Assembly: GCA_039029315.1 (NCBI GenBank)
Contig: JBCCGK010000028.1
Location: forward strand, 49,190-113,189
From: JBCCCJ01 sp039029315
Lineage (GTDB): Bacteria > Bacteroidota > Bacteroidia > J057
DNA length: 64,000 bases
Reading direction: 5' to 3'
Both the position numbers and the translations under genes were made by a program. Shown here piece after piece: positions 52,970-62,687 of this stretch. Under the pieces are notes generated by a model that made no database searches, was not told the DNA's origin, and saw only the letters and a program-made list of their open reading frames with translations. Within the stretch, counting starts at the first letter, position 1, and the number at the start of each line of letters is the position of its first letter.

Positions 52970-53630
52970 GAACCGAGTATATTTTTCAAGGTCGCAAGGT
53001 TGGTTTTTTTGTCGAAGATTGCAAGAACGGGAATTCGAAAGCCTTCAACGATTTGACTGAGGAGGTGGTCTTTTTTGGAACGCAGACTTGTCTCCTTATA
53101 CTTCATGTGCTCTCTGTCTAGTACATATATTTCAAGCTGTTCTTGTTCTGGATCGACGATCCAGTATTCACTCACCCCACGTGCTGCATAATCCTGAAAC
53201 TTGACCCCCGATCTCTGTAGGCAGTGGATTTGAACAAGACCTCGACGATCAAATCCGGCGCAGGGTGCATCATCAGGTCTGCGTGGAAATGGTCGGTTTT
53301 TTCTTTCAACCAAAAACAAATATCTGGCTCGTAATCATTTCGACTCAGGGAAATCATGGCTTTTCCCCCATCTACCTCTCCCAAATCATTCCATTGTACG
53401 TAATTCCCTAATAGTTGATTCAAGTATTTGACCGCGCTCAAGTATCGACGTTTCACGGGTGAGTGAACAATGATTTCCCCATTGATGAACTCTGCTTTGA
53501 TGTCAGGAGTTACCGATTTATAAAAAGCCTATCGGGATTCACTTTCTTCACTGGGATTTGCTTGAATTCGCTCAAGCAGTAACTTGATATCAGGCGTGTC
53601 CATCAGTTGATGAAAAAGTGGAGTTGTCAT
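52966..53630 (-). pseudogene. decayed Uma2 family (PD-(D/E)XK) endonuclease-like gene
   Basis: The Uma2/DUF820 sequence can be read in two frames. It begins MTTPLFHQLMDTPDI at 53630 and meets an in-frame TAG at codon 34 (53529-53531). The same frame continues AFYKSVTPDIKAEFINGEII, NDYEPDICFW and PAPDLIVEVL. A one-base loss in a run of G's (CCCCC on the plus strand at 53205-53209) shifts the frame, and GVKFQDYAARGVSEYWIVD then follows in another frame to 52966. The stop codon plus the frameshift argue for real decay rather than a sequencing error. The active-site carboxylates are otherwise still visible. Confidence 0.8.
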
Positions 53631-53708
53631 GGTTTTTTTGATTAACAGGTGAAATAGACAAATTCTTCACACGAAAAATACAACCACATTTCCACTGAAA
53701 CAACTCCC

Positions 53709-54455
53709 CTAAATCGTCAGACCTCCATCAATGGTGATGCTTGTTCCAGTCAGAAACTTCGATTGATCAGAAGCTAACAGAACAGCTGTCCCTGCAATAT
53801 CTTCTGGTTGACCATCATGCTTCACTGCTTGCTTGGCCATGATCATCTTGTACAATTGCGGGTTATCCAGGATTCCCTGACTGAGTTTGGTTCTGATAAA
53901 GCCAGGACAGATTGCGTTCACGCGGATCTTGTCTCGCCCCCATTCATTGGCCATGACTTTGGTCATCATGATCAGGGCTGCCTTGCTGACACTGTAGATG
54001 CCCAAACCCTCGCTAGGGGTGAATCCTTCTACGCTGCTGATATTGATCACCGATCCGCCACCATTTGCCTTCAGGTGTGGATGTGCTTTCCGGGCCAATT
54101 CATAAGGGCCCCGCAGATTGACATCCATAATCTTGTCATAGGCCCAATCTTCCAATTGTGTGATGGGCCCAAAGGCTGGATTCGTGCCTGCATTGTTGAC
54201 AACGATATCGATTCGCCCAAAGGTATCTAGTGTTCCCTGAATCAAGCCGGGAATTTGGTCCATTTTGCCTACATTACACGCAATCCCCGCAGCCTCGATC
54301 CCTGCGGCCTTGAATTCCTCAACAACTACATCGACAGCTTCCTGCTTACGACTGCTGATGACAACTTTGGCTCCTGCCTTGCCCATTGCATATGCAATGG
54401 CCTTTCCGATCCCTTTGCTGGCTCCGGTGATGATGGCGACTTTATCTGTTAGCAT
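53709..54455 (-). CDS. SDR family oxidoreductase
   Basis: A 248-residue classical short-chain dehydrogenase. Motifs: nucleotide loop VAIITGASKGIGKAIAYAMG (TGxxxGxG), NNAGTNPAF, INISSVEG with the catalytic Ser, YSVSKAALIMM with Tyr and Lys, and INAICPGFIRTKL. The N-terminal preference for ISSRKQ after strand beta-2 suggests NADP use. The ATG at 54455 is used; an upstream TTG adds only three residues. The substrate is unknown. It runs towards the decayed Uma2 gene. Confidence 0.9.
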   Translation of the reverse strand: MLTDKVAIITGASKGIGKAIAYAMGKAGAKVVISSRKQEAVDVVVEEFKAAGIEAAGIACNVGKMDQIPGLIQGTLDTFGRIDIVVNNAGTNPAFGPITQLEDWAYDKIMDVNLRGPYELARKAHPHLKANGGGSVINISSVEGFTPSEGLGIYSVSKAALIMMTKVMANEWGRDKIRVNAICPGFIRTKLSQGILDNPQLYKMIMAKQAVKHDGQPEDIAGTAVLLASDQSKFLTGTSITIDGGLTI

Positions 54456-54665
54456 GTGTTCCAATATTTGATGAAAGAAGCAGGCAAGTTAGGCTTTCCG
54501 ATTTTCTCGATCAAGAGACCTCTGCAGCAAGCCATCAGTCTGACACGCTTGTGATTTTCAGGATCACGGATGATCATTTGTGCTCTTCTTTCAGCCCCGA
54601 GGTTTGGGATTCCAAAACATTAAGGAGAACTTCAAGTGATCAATCCCAAACACAATCTATCAACC

Positions 54666-57600
54666 ATGAATGTTCATCTCTTTTCATTGCTATGCTTCCT
54701 CTGCACTTTGCTGGCATCTTCTGGTTTTGCTCAAGTAGAAGAAGTCATATCCTTTCCAGCTAATCCGACCATCCTTCACCATCGGTTTGGAGATCAATTG
54801 TTGGTGCTTCCTTCAGGCAAAAATTCAGATCAGGTTCATCTCATAGACTTGACTTCTGCCCGAATGGATACCATCGACAAAGCGATTGGCAATATGGGCA
54901 ACATACGCTTCAACAACCGAGGCGTGTTTTTTACCCATTTCCTGTTTGATAGTACTGGCACCTATGGGTCCTATCACATCCAGTATTTGGACCCTGAAGG
55001 AAATGCTCATCTTTCTCCCCCAATGAGTCATCTCCCTCCTCAAAATACGACTCGCTATCCCCCAAAACATGCCACGATTTGTGAGAATAGATACTATGTG
55101 AAGGGATTTTTTAACGGGATGCATTCGGTATGGGAAAGCGATGGAACAGCCCAAGGGACGAAAGTTGTATTCCAATCTCCCAACGACATTCTTCAAATCG
55201 CCTCGGTCAATGAGCAAGTGTTGATTGTCGCGCAGACCGAACAACAGTATGAATTCTGGCGGTATGTCGCAGAAGCATCTCCTGTCCGTTTTGCCACATT
55301 TGACAAAAACATCTATCTGAATTCTGAATTGTCAGCTGCTGATGGACACAAGCAACTGAATATCATTGGAAACGACGGGGTGCAGCTTTATTTCAACCTC
55401 AATGATTCCAGTGGCACCAAAGCGATTTGGACAACAAATCTAACAGCTGAAGGTACTCGATTGTTTCTGGAAGACTGGAACGCTGCTCACATGACCTTTG
55501 TGGAGGATAAATTCTATTTCAATGCCAATACGGCTTTTGAACCTGATTATCAGATTGGATTTCGCGATGTCCCTCAACTGTTGGAACCCATTCGATTTTC
55601 CCCAGAATTTGCTACGCCTTCCCAAAAAATCCTTCTGGAGCTTGCCCCAGGATTGTTTAGAGTGGGCTCTTACGAATTCGGGATTGAGTTGGCTTATTTG
55701 GATGAACAGGATCAGATTCGTCTCTATGGAGATCTGGCAAAGGGTGGAAGCTCCTCTGTCCCTTGTAATGTCTATTTTGGAGATGGTTGTTATAGCAGAG
55801 ACAATTTCTTGAAGGCTGAGAGTGGAAATGTTTTTTCTGTCCTTACCAATGGAAAGGATTCATATTATTATCTGTACCAAACGAATCGATCCGGCTATCG
55901 ATCTTTTTTTCAAATGGAAGATCCCCTCAATTTCCTCCACCCATTTATGTTTGAAGGAGAATTGTACTGGTTTGAACCTGAGGGGAGAAACATCAAGCTA
56001 AACAAACATTCCTTGGGTCAGGCCGCCAATCCTCAACCTTCTACTCCCTCCAATCCAAACATCTGGTTGCGCCAAATATCCAGTTCCTGGCTTCAGAATC
56101 CCTTTCAATTATGGATACAAAATTTAAGGGTAGCGCCCAAAGGTGTGAAATTTGGATCAGATGGGAGTGTATACGCCGCGATATGGGATAGAGGGTGGGT
56201 CGGAGGTGGGAAAGGCTTATTTGTCAGTGATACCAGCATTCAACATAGCAGCAAGGGAACAGATATTTTTGTCAAATATGATGCTAAGGGAAACATCTTA
56301 TGGGAAAGCTCTTTGGGAGGGACCGATGGATTTAGCGGACGCCAGAATGTCTTTTCCCTGGATCGAGAGGACAATCTACTTGTGTTTGGTGCCTTTTTCA
56401 AACGAGCCAGATTCGGAGAAGATAGCTTGCTGATTGATCGCGTAGGCTATTATTTGGTCAAACTGGATGGACAGACAGGGCAGCTTCTTTGGAAAAAAGA
56501 TCTTGCCTTTACGCACTATGACAATGATATCCGGATCGAAAGATCGCTCACATTTGATCACAACAACAATCTCTATTTAAGTTTTGGCTACCAGAACTTC
56601 AAAACCAGATTTGCGGGACAATCACTTTCGGCAGAATTTAGTCTGCAAAATGCGATGGCTAGTTTCGATCCGGATGGAAATCCAAGATGGGTCAAAAATC
56701 TGCATACCCCCTGGTCCAACAGTCAATTCGGTAGTACAAGAGTACTTCGCTTTTCCGAAGAGGATCAGCATCTTTATGTCGCACAAAGCCAGGGATTCTT
56801 CAATGTATCCAGTTCTTGTGAGTATCAGGACTGGATGTATTTTCTCCAGCGATATACGCTGGATGGAGAACTGCTTGATACTGTCAGATTTGCCAGCAGT
56901 GATCTGGGAGGAATCGTGGCAGGAGATATCAATTCCAAAGGAAGATTTGTTGGGGTGGGATATCATCGGGGAAACATGGACATTGGCCGATTTCGTTCTC
57001 GGGCTCCCTTTGTCGAAGATTGTACCAGCAACATTGGGTTTCTATTTGAATATGATCCAACTAAATCGAGATTTACGCTCGGAGGCTCTCTCAATGACCC
57101 AGGATTCATCCCTTTGGCTATCAAAGCCTATCGCGGACATCTCTACTTGCTGGGCACAATCAAAAATCGTCTTAGCCTCCTGAAATATACCGAAGAAGGC
57201 ACATTTGTCGGAATCAAACAACTGGACCAACGAACAAATCCTTTCGACTTTGAGTTTGATCGCTATCTCGACGTGCAAGATGGATATCTGGTGCTGATTG
57301 GCAAGGATTTTCAGTACAATCAGGCAGCGCAAATTGCTCCCCTCCTTTTGAATGAAGGTGTGATTTCTATTTTGAAAATAGAAGATGCTGACTGGGATCA
57401 GGAAATCAAGGGATTTCAGTTTGTTGAGGAAGTGCCAGAAGGAGAAGACCTCCTGGTGTTCCCCAATCCTTTTCACCAATTCCTCCGAATCCATCTCAGC
57501 GAAGAAGCGGCAAACAGTACTCACTATGAGCTGTTCACCATCCATGGTCAGCACATTACAACCAGAGAACTAAGCGGGAGCAGGTTGCAGGAATTGTCCT

Positions 57601-57683
57601 TCCCTAATCTTTTGACAGGGACTTACCTCCTTCGACTCAGAGGAGGTGAGCAGCCATATGTTCAAAAAATTGTGAAAAATTAA
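54666..57683 (+). CDS. T9SS-sorted protein with beta-propeller-like repeats
   Basis: A 1005-residue surface protein. Signal peptide LLCFLCTLLASSGFAQ. The first half contains ELWxxDGTxxGT-like repeats, such as MHSVWESDGTAQGTKVVF and KAIWTTNLTAEGTRLF. The second half has SBBP-type propeller strands such as VKYDAKGNILWESSLGGTDG and MASFDPDGNPRWVKNL. A C-terminal sorting domain has VFPNPFHQFLRI and LTGTYLLRLRGGE. It is probably exported by type IX secretion; no enzyme domain is visible. The ATG at 54666 is preferred to an upstream GTG because it begins the signal peptide. Confidence 0.87.
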   Translation: MNVHLFSLLCFLCTLLASSGFAQVEEVISFPANPTILHHRFGDQLLVLPSGKNSDQVHLIDLTSARMDTIDKAIGNMGNIRFNNRGVFFTHFLFDSTGTYGSYHIQYLDPEGNAHLSPPMSHLPPQNTTRYPPKHATICENRYYVKGFFNGMHSVWESDGTAQGTKVVFQSPNDILQIASVNEQVLIVAQTEQQYEFWRYVAEASPVRFATFDKNIYLNSELSAADGHKQLNIIGNDGVQLYFNLNDSSGTKAIWTTNLTAEGTRLFLEDWNAAHMTFVEDKFYFNANTAFEPDYQIGFRDVPQLLEPIRFSPEFATPSQKILLELAPGLFRVGSYEFGIELAYLDEQDQIRLYGDLAKGGSSSVPCNVYFGDGCYSRDNFLKAESGNVFSVLTNGKDSYYYLYQTNRSGYRSFFQMEDPLNFLHPFMFEGELYWFEPEGRNIKLNKHSLGQAANPQPSTPSNPNIWLRQISSSWLQNPFQLWIQNLRVAPKGVKFGSDGSVYAAIWDRGWVGGGKGLFVSDTSIQHSSKGTDIFVKYDAKGNILWESSLGGTDGFSGRQNVFSLDREDNLLVFGAFFKRARFGEDSLLIDRVGYYLVKLDGQTGQLLWKKDLAFTHYDNDIRIERSLTFDHNNNLYLSFGYQNFKTRFAGQSLSAEFSLQNAMASFDPDGNPRWVKNLHTPWSNSQFGSTRVLRFSEEDQHLYVAQSQGFFNVSSSCEYQDWMYFLQRYTLDGELLDTVRFASSDLGGIVAGDINSKGRFVGVGYHRGNMDIGRFRSRAPFVEDCTSNIGFLFEYDPTKSRFTLGGSLNDPGFIPLAIKAYRGHLYLLGTIKNRLSLLKYTEEGTFVGIKQLDQRTNPFDFEFDRYLDVQDGYLVLIGKDFQYNQAAQIAPLLLNEGVISILKIEDADWDQEIKGFQFVEEVPEGEDLLVFPNPFHQFLRIHLSEEAANSTHYELFTIHGQHITTRELSGSRLQELSFPNLLTGTYLLRLRGGEQPYVQKIVKN

Positions 57684-57692
57684 CCAGTTTCT

Positions 57693-59384
57693 CTATTCCC
57701 AGATCACAGGATTGTCCCCTTCATTGTACCAGGATTCCATACGGACTTTGTAGCGAGCATCCATGACATTGCGGCGTACCTTGAGGGTAGGGGTCATCAG
57801 GCCGTTCTCCACAGTCCAGAGATCCTGTGTAATGACAAGCTTGTTGACCTGCTCATAGTCAGCGACGGAGGCATTGACTTGCTCCACGGTTTCTTCCAGG
57901 CTTTGTTCGACTTCTGCCTTGTCCATATGTCTGGCTACATCTGATAGATTGACCAATGCAAATGGCTGAGGTAAGCCATAGCCGACGATGCAGACCTGCT
58001 CAATCAGGGTGTTGGAGGCGAACATGCGTTCCATGGGGACGGGAATGATGTATTCACCCTTGGAGGTCTTGAACATATCCTTTACCCGCCCGGTGATCTT
58101 GAGAAATCCATCAACTAACTCTCCCATATCTCCGGTATGCAACCAACCATCGATGATGGTCTTGTTGGTCAGTTCCTCGTTTTTGTAATAGCCCTTCATG
58201 AGCCAGGAAGCCTCCATCAAGACCTCTTGTGTCTTTGGATCAATTTTTAGATTACATCCAGGATAGGGTTTGCCTACAGTACCAATCCGAACATCTTCTC
58301 TTGGATTGATGGTACAGATGGCACTATTTTCGGTCATGCCATATCCTTCGGTGATGGTAATCCCAATTTTTTTATACCAATTCAGGGTGGAAGCAGAGAT
58401 AGGGGCAGCGCCGGATATTGCCCAAATGACATTTTCAAGGCCCAGCCCTTGTTTGATTTTCTTTTTAATCAAGCCTGAAAGGATAGGGATTTTCAGAAAC
58501 AGGTCCAGTTTCTTCTGTGGTATTTTTTCCAGTACACCCATCTGGAATTTGGCCCAAATCCTCGGGACTGCCAGAAAGACGGTCGGCTTGGCTTCACGGA
58601 GATTGTCTGCAAAGGTATCCAGAGACTCTGCAAAATATATCGTGCCACCATTCAACAAGCTTCCACCGGCAACTGTGGCTCTTTCAGCATCGTGGTTCAA
58701 TGGTAGATAGGAAAAGTAACGTCCCTCCATTTGATCCATTTTGGTGATCTGTACACTCGCCTTGCTCGCATAGGCACCTGCAGCATAGGTTTTGACCACG
58801 CCTTTGGGAATACCAGTAGTGCCAGAGGTATATACAATGGTCTCATGGGCATCCAACTCCGGATGTGGATCACCTTGCAAAGGGGCATACTGCTGAATCA
58901 AATCTGCCCATTGGTCCATACCCGTAGCAGTACTGATCGGAAAAGCGATCCGCCTTATGCCTTCCGGTACGCCATTGTAAACCGCGTCCAAATCATCCAG
59001 CTTCCCGACAAATAGTGCCTTGCATTCGCTGTGTTCAAGCACCTGACGGAGCTGATCGCTTGTCAGGTTGGGATAAAAAGGTACAGAGACAAATCCGCCA
59101 ATCTTCATGGCGACATCCCATATGATCCAATGGGCGCAGTTTTTGGAAATCAGTCCGATATTGGAACCAGCAGGGATTCCCATATCCTGCAAGGCGGCTG
59201 CGATTCGACGGGCCTGATCGCCTACCTCTTTCCAGGTATAGTCAGTCCATTTCCCTTCCTGGGGTTGTTTCAAATAGACTTCATTCGCTTTTTCTTTTTC
59301 CCATTTATAGAAAAGCGCCAGGGAAGTCATCTTCCTGTCAGGAGTCGCTGTAGGGGTAGCTGAGGTGCTAATCGCCTCTCTCAT
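57693..59384 (-). CDS. AMP-dependent acyl-CoA ligase (long-chain type)
   Basis: A 563-residue adenylate-forming enzyme activating fatty acids with CoA. Motifs: P-loop-like TIVYTSGTTGIPKGVVK, the A5 motif GYGMTENSA, A7 TGDMGELVDG, and A8 LKITGRVKDMFKTSKGEYI. The C-terminal A10 lysine region is less conserved (PTLKVRRNVMDARYK). The overall pattern is closest to long-chain fatty acyl-CoA synthetases of the FadD/FAA type. It is monocistronic and ends 10 bases from the convergent T9SS gene. Confidence 0.9.
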   Translation of the reverse strand: MREAISTSATPTATPDRKMTSLALFYKWEKEKANEVYLKQPQEGKWTDYTWKEVGDQARRIAAALQDMGIPAGSNIGLISKNCAHWIIWDVAMKIGGFVSVPFYPNLTSDQLRQVLEHSECKALFVGKLDDLDAVYNGVPEGIRRIAFPISTATGMDQWADLIQQYAPLQGDPHPELDAHETIVYTSGTTGIPKGVVKTYAAGAYASKASVQITKMDQMEGRYFSYLPLNHDAERATVAGGSLLNGGTIYFAESLDTFADNLREAKPTVFLAVPRIWAKFQMGVLEKIPQKKLDLFLKIPILSGLIKKKIKQGLGLENVIWAISGAAPISASTLNWYKKIGITITEGYGMTENSAICTINPREDVRIGTVGKPYPGCNLKIDPKTQEVLMEASWLMKGYYKNEELTNKTIIDGWLHTGDMGELVDGFLKITGRVKDMFKTSKGEYIIPVPMERMFASNTLIEQVCIVGYGLPQPFALVNLSDVARHMDKAEVEQSLEETVEQVNASVADYEQVNKLVITQDLWTVENGLMTPTLKVRRNVMDARYKVRMESWYNEGDNPVIWE

Positions 59385-59711
59385 AATCCAGTAATTGAGT
59401 CTAAGTAGTTAATTCTGGGTCAATATAAGCCTTTTTTTACAATCAAGAATCCGCCTTTGATTTGACAACTTCTCAAGATGTTGAAAAATACAATCGGGAT
59501 CATGTTTGGTCTTTATATATTTATATTATAACATTTTTATGTGATTACAATTTATACAAATTGCAATTTGTGTTATTTATAAGTTATTTTATATTTATTT
59601 TTGAGTCATTATACCATTTTGTAACCAAAAAGAGTTTCATTTTTTTGGTATTTACTGATTGCTTACCTATCTTTCTTGTGCTTTTGCTCACTTTATTTTC
59701 ATCCCATTAGA
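59385..59711. other. AT-rich intergenic region before the subtilase cluster
   Basis: About 330 bases, much richer in A and T than the surroundings (for example the run near 59510-59650), with no credible gene. A hydrophobic 82-codon reading here needs a TTG start and is what random AT-rich DNA encodes. It holds a candidate promoter at 59644 and separates divergent genes. Confidence 0.6.
59644..59675 (+). promoter_or_regulatory. possible promoter of the subtilase cluster
   Basis: TTTG at 59644-59647 and TATCTTTC at 59668-59675 are spaced by 20 bases, similar to the Bacteroidota -33/-7 layout, 37 bases ahead of the subtilase ATG. Confidence 0.35.
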
Positions 59712-61004
59712 ATGAATCCTCACCTCATCATAAAAATGAGAAGGCCAATTTTGTCCCAATTGCCATATTGGGAGGATGCTGCTGAGGAGCGAACCCAAGG
59801 GATGGGGCAATTTGATCCAGAGATAGATGGAATCATTGTCAACAAATTTCAATTGCCCTATCGAGCGAGCAATAATTATCGTCCAAAGGGGGAAAACTGG
59901 TCAAAATCAGAGATTCGCTGTGGATTCAACCGGATTTATCGACTTATCATCCAGCGGAAGGGAAACATCCCCCAACCTCTTATTGATGAGATCAGACTCC
60001 TTCCCCAGGTAGCGTATATCCGGGAGGGAGGTATCGCAAGTAGTCCTTTGCCTGACAGACAATATTCGAAGTCTTCCAGTCTTACAAGACGATACCGAAA
60101 CAACCAAATTGGTTTGCAGGAAGCACATCTATTCACGAAAGGTAATCCCGATATCAAAATTGCTATCTTGGATACGGGGTTTGAGGATGAACATCCTGAG
60201 ATCCGGCATACCTTGCTTCCAGGCAAGGATTTTGTCAACATTCTTGATGGGGCGAATCAATTTATTGGAGATTATCTCGGGATGGATGATGATCCGGATG
60301 ATGAAGTTGGGCATGGAACACATGTCGCCGGTATTATTGGAGCTAAAGGCTTGAGAATGCCACTTGGTGTCGTCCCCAACTGCAAAATCATCCCTGTCAA
60401 AGTGTTAGGGGCACTCAAGCGAGGCGCCTCAGTTGTTGGTGCTGGTCTGATAGATAATATCAATAACGGTATCAAGTGGGCTGTGGATCAGGAGGCGGAT
60501 GTGATCAACATGAGTCTGGGAATCAAACATCTTGGAGGTGGATTGCCTCATGAAGAAGTCATCGAATATGCGCTTGAAAAGGGAGTGTCAGTCGTTGCTG
60601 CATCGGGGAATGATGGGTCCAATGACAAATATTATCCTGGTGCCCTACCCGGTGTCATTGCTGTTGGTGCGGCTGATGACCTGGGCCAGGTTGCTCCTTT
60701 TTCAACCTTTGGAGGCCATGTCTCTTTGATTGCACCAGGTGTGAATATTTATAGTTCTTACCTGAATAATCAATATGTTATTTCTTCCGGTACCTCTCAG
60801 GCAGCCCCTTTTGTTGCAGGGGCAATTGGCTTGCTCAAGTCCTTCGCCCTAAAGATGGGCAACAGACTTCACAATGACCATATAACCTATTTGCTGAAAC
60901 ATACATCAGACAGAATAAATCTGCAGTGGAAGGATGGAAAAGCTGGATATGGCTTGTTGAACATCCTGGATGCCTTAAAATTATTACAGCACAAACTCTC
61001 ATAA
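59712..61004 (+). CDS. S8 subtilisin-like peptidase without signal peptide
   Basis: A 430-residue serine protease with an intact triad: Asp in IAILDTGFEDEHPE, His in VGHGTHVAGIIG, oxyanion Asn in VVAASGNDGS, and Ser in ISSGTSQAAPFVAG. The first 130 residues are not a signal peptide but a propeptide-like region (PQPLIDEIRLLPQVAYIREG, resembling an I9 inhibitor end). The ATG at 59712 (MNPHLIIKMRRP) is used because the codons upstream lie in AT-rich leader. It is likely cytoplasmic or exported by an unusual route. It is the first gene of a cluster with 22- and 50-base gaps to the next two genes. Confidence 0.88.
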   Translation: MNPHLIIKMRRPILSQLPYWEDAAEERTQGMGQFDPEIDGIIVNKFQLPYRASNNYRPKGENWSKSEIRCGFNRIYRLIIQRKGNIPQPLIDEIRLLPQVAYIREGGIASSPLPDRQYSKSSSLTRRYRNNQIGLQEAHLFTKGNPDIKIAILDTGFEDEHPEIRHTLLPGKDFVNILDGANQFIGDYLGMDDDPDDEVGHGTHVAGIIGAKGLRMPLGVVPNCKIIPVKVLGALKRGASVVGAGLIDNINNGIKWAVDQEADVINMSLGIKHLGGGLPHEEVIEYALEKGVSVVAASGNDGSNDKYYPGALPGVIAVGAADDLGQVAPFSTFGGHVSLIAPGVNIYSSYLNNQYVISSGTSQAAPFVAGAIGLLKSFALKMGNRLHNDHITYLLKHTSDRINLQWKDGKAGYGLLNILDALKLLQHKLS

Positions 61005-61026
61005 GTGTTACAAAATCAGTATACCT

Positions 61027-62637
61027 ATGCCGTCCAACAATTTTCTTGACAGTCTGCTAGGAACCAATGGCTCCTCCCTTGGGAGAAATGGCGACAATAG
61101 TGATCGCCTCACCTATTATGATCAGATTAAGCGGACCAAAGACCTGGCACTCGCTGGTACCCTCATTGATCGGACTATTTTTCGTTCTGCTTATTTCATT
61201 CGGGATTCTGACAACAGATTGGATCAAGAAGTTATCTCATTGTTGGGCAATCTGGCAGAAACATTTGCCCAGATTCAGAATGATACGGGCCTCAGTCCGA
61301 CTGAGCTTGGAAGCGATACGTTGGCTGATACTGTCGGCAAGCTCCAAACTGACGCCAATGCAAAAGATTTCCTCAAAACCAGACTGCAAAATCCTCCCAA
61401 TAGCCTTACAGGAATATTAAGCACCGTTGCCAAGCGCTTTGATCTGACCCTGGACAATTCTTCTAGATCTTTCTATGGAAAAGAAAGCATCTTTCTATTT
61501 GCCGCCTACCGGGCCAATGCGCTTTTCCAGTTTTCAGATCCAGAAGGATTCGCTTCTTCCTTACTCGAATATGTCAATGCCCTGAAACTCTACCTGAATA
61601 AAGAACTATATACCAAAATTGTCGCAGAGTTAGGCCTGGATCTGACAAAACTGAGCCCGGAACAAAGAGATCTTCTCGAAGAAAGTGTGGTAAATACAGA
61701 TCTCGACTATAGTCCTGGTCAAGTCCAAAACTTTATCCTCAAGGAATTTGATCGGGTCAACCAATATGGAGATCTTATTTTGGAAATCGATGTATTTCTG
61801 AATAGTCCAGAGGTCAATCTCCCACCTGAATTAGATCGAGATGCGATCATCGATCAAATGCTTGACTTCCTGGTCGAAATCGGTTATCAGTCTGGTGGAC
61901 CTGATCCGATTCAGGCATTGGAAAACAGATTAAATCAAGTTGAGCAAGATCTTCAGACGACTGATACGAATCTCGACAGCAAAATCGATCAAGTCGAACA
62001 AACGCTCCAGACTGCCGATGCCAATCTCGACAGCAAGATCGATCAAGTCGAACAAACGCTCCAGACTGCCGATGCCAATCTCGACAGCAAGATCGATCAA
62101 GTTGAGCAATCGCTCCAGACTGCCGATGCCAATCTCGACAGCAAGATCGATCAAGTTGAGCAATCGCTCCAGACTGCCGATGCCAATCTTGACAGCAAGA
62201 TCAATCAAGTCGAACAAACGCTACAGACTGCCGATACCAATCTCGACAGCAAAATCAATCAAGTTGAGCAAACGCTTCAGACAGCCGATGCCGATCTTGA
62301 CAGCAAGATCAATCAAGTCGAGCAGGAATACAAGTCTTCTGATGATCTGATCACTCAACGCCTGGACGCGCTTGAGGCAAAAATTAAGATACTGGAAGAA
62401 GCAGCGAAAGATGATTTGACCATCATTGAAGGAATAGGTACACAGACTCAAAAGACGCTGAACAACAAAGACGTTTTCAGTTTTAGGCAAATTGCCAGCA
62501 TGAGTGTCAAACAGCTCAAGCTGATTGTCCCCAATATTCCTGGAAGATACACCCATGATGATGTGATCAATCAAGCGAAATATATCGTGGGAGTTTTCTA
62601 CGACAAACTACAAAAGCTCCGGGATTCCAAACCTTGA
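61027..62637 (+). CDS. unrecognised protein with 18-residue coiled-coil repeats and C-terminal HhH domain
   Basis: A 536-residue protein. The N-terminal 300 residues are helical and match no family I can name (LTYYDQIKRTKDLALAGTLI; SIFLFAAYRANALFQF). Residues about 303-430 are seven tandem 18-residue units of the form QTADANLDSKIDQVEQTL, giving a long trimeric or dimeric coiled coil. The C-terminus (about 455-535; IIEGIGTQTQKTL, FSFRQIASMSVKQL) is a helix-hairpin-helix module like those that bind DNA or oligomerise. No signal peptide or membrane segment. It is between the subtilase and a second unknown gene, so a shared assembly is possible. Confidence 0.8.
   Translation: MPSNNFLDSLLGTNGSSLGRNGDNSDRLTYYDQIKRTKDLALAGTLIDRTIFRSAYFIRDSDNRLDQEVISLLGNLAETFAQIQNDTGLSPTELGSDTLADTVGKLQTDANAKDFLKTRLQNPPNSLTGILSTVAKRFDLTLDNSSRSFYGKESIFLFAAYRANALFQFSDPEGFASSLLEYVNALKLYLNKELYTKIVAELGLDLTKLSPEQRDLLEESVVNTDLDYSPGQVQNFILKEFDRVNQYGDLILEIDVFLNSPEVNLPPELDRDAIIDQMLDFLVEIGYQSGGPDPIQALENRLNQVEQDLQTTDTNLDSKIDQVEQTLQTADANLDSKIDQVEQTLQTADANLDSKIDQVEQSLQTADANLDSKIDQVEQSLQTADANLDSKINQVEQTLQTADTNLDSKINQVEQTLQTADADLDSKINQVEQEYKSSDDLITQRLDALEAKIKILEEAAKDDLTIIEGIGTQTQKTLNNKDVFSFRQIASMSVKQLKLIVPNIPGRYTHDDVINQAKYIVGVFYDKLQKLRDSKP
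61933..62310 (+). repeat. seven 54-bp tandem repeats inside the coiled-coil gene
   Basis: Units start at 61933, 61987, 62041, 62095, 62149, 62203 and 62257, each 54 bases and nearly identical, with a diverging eighth partial unit from 62311. Unit core: GATCAAGTCGAACAAACGCT. The near identity implies recent expansion and copy-number variability between strains. Confidence 0.95.
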
Positions 62638-62687
62638 GACTTTCCCTAATTCTGATAAACTGAACATACCAAAAAAGATATACACAG

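Noticed and set aside
59462..59710. 82-codon hydrophobic reading frame ahead of the subtilase gene
   Set aside because: It needs a TTG start, sits in very AT-rich DNA and has the Phe/Ile/Tyr composition expected by chance from such DNA.
61933..62310. CRISPR array
   Set aside because: The 54-bp units are contiguous with no spacers and lie inside a protein-coding frame.
61930..62350. Long antisense and shifted-frame readings across the 54-bp repeats
   Set aside because: Because 54 is divisible by three, every frame repeats without stops; only the plus frame matches the gene that starts at 61027.
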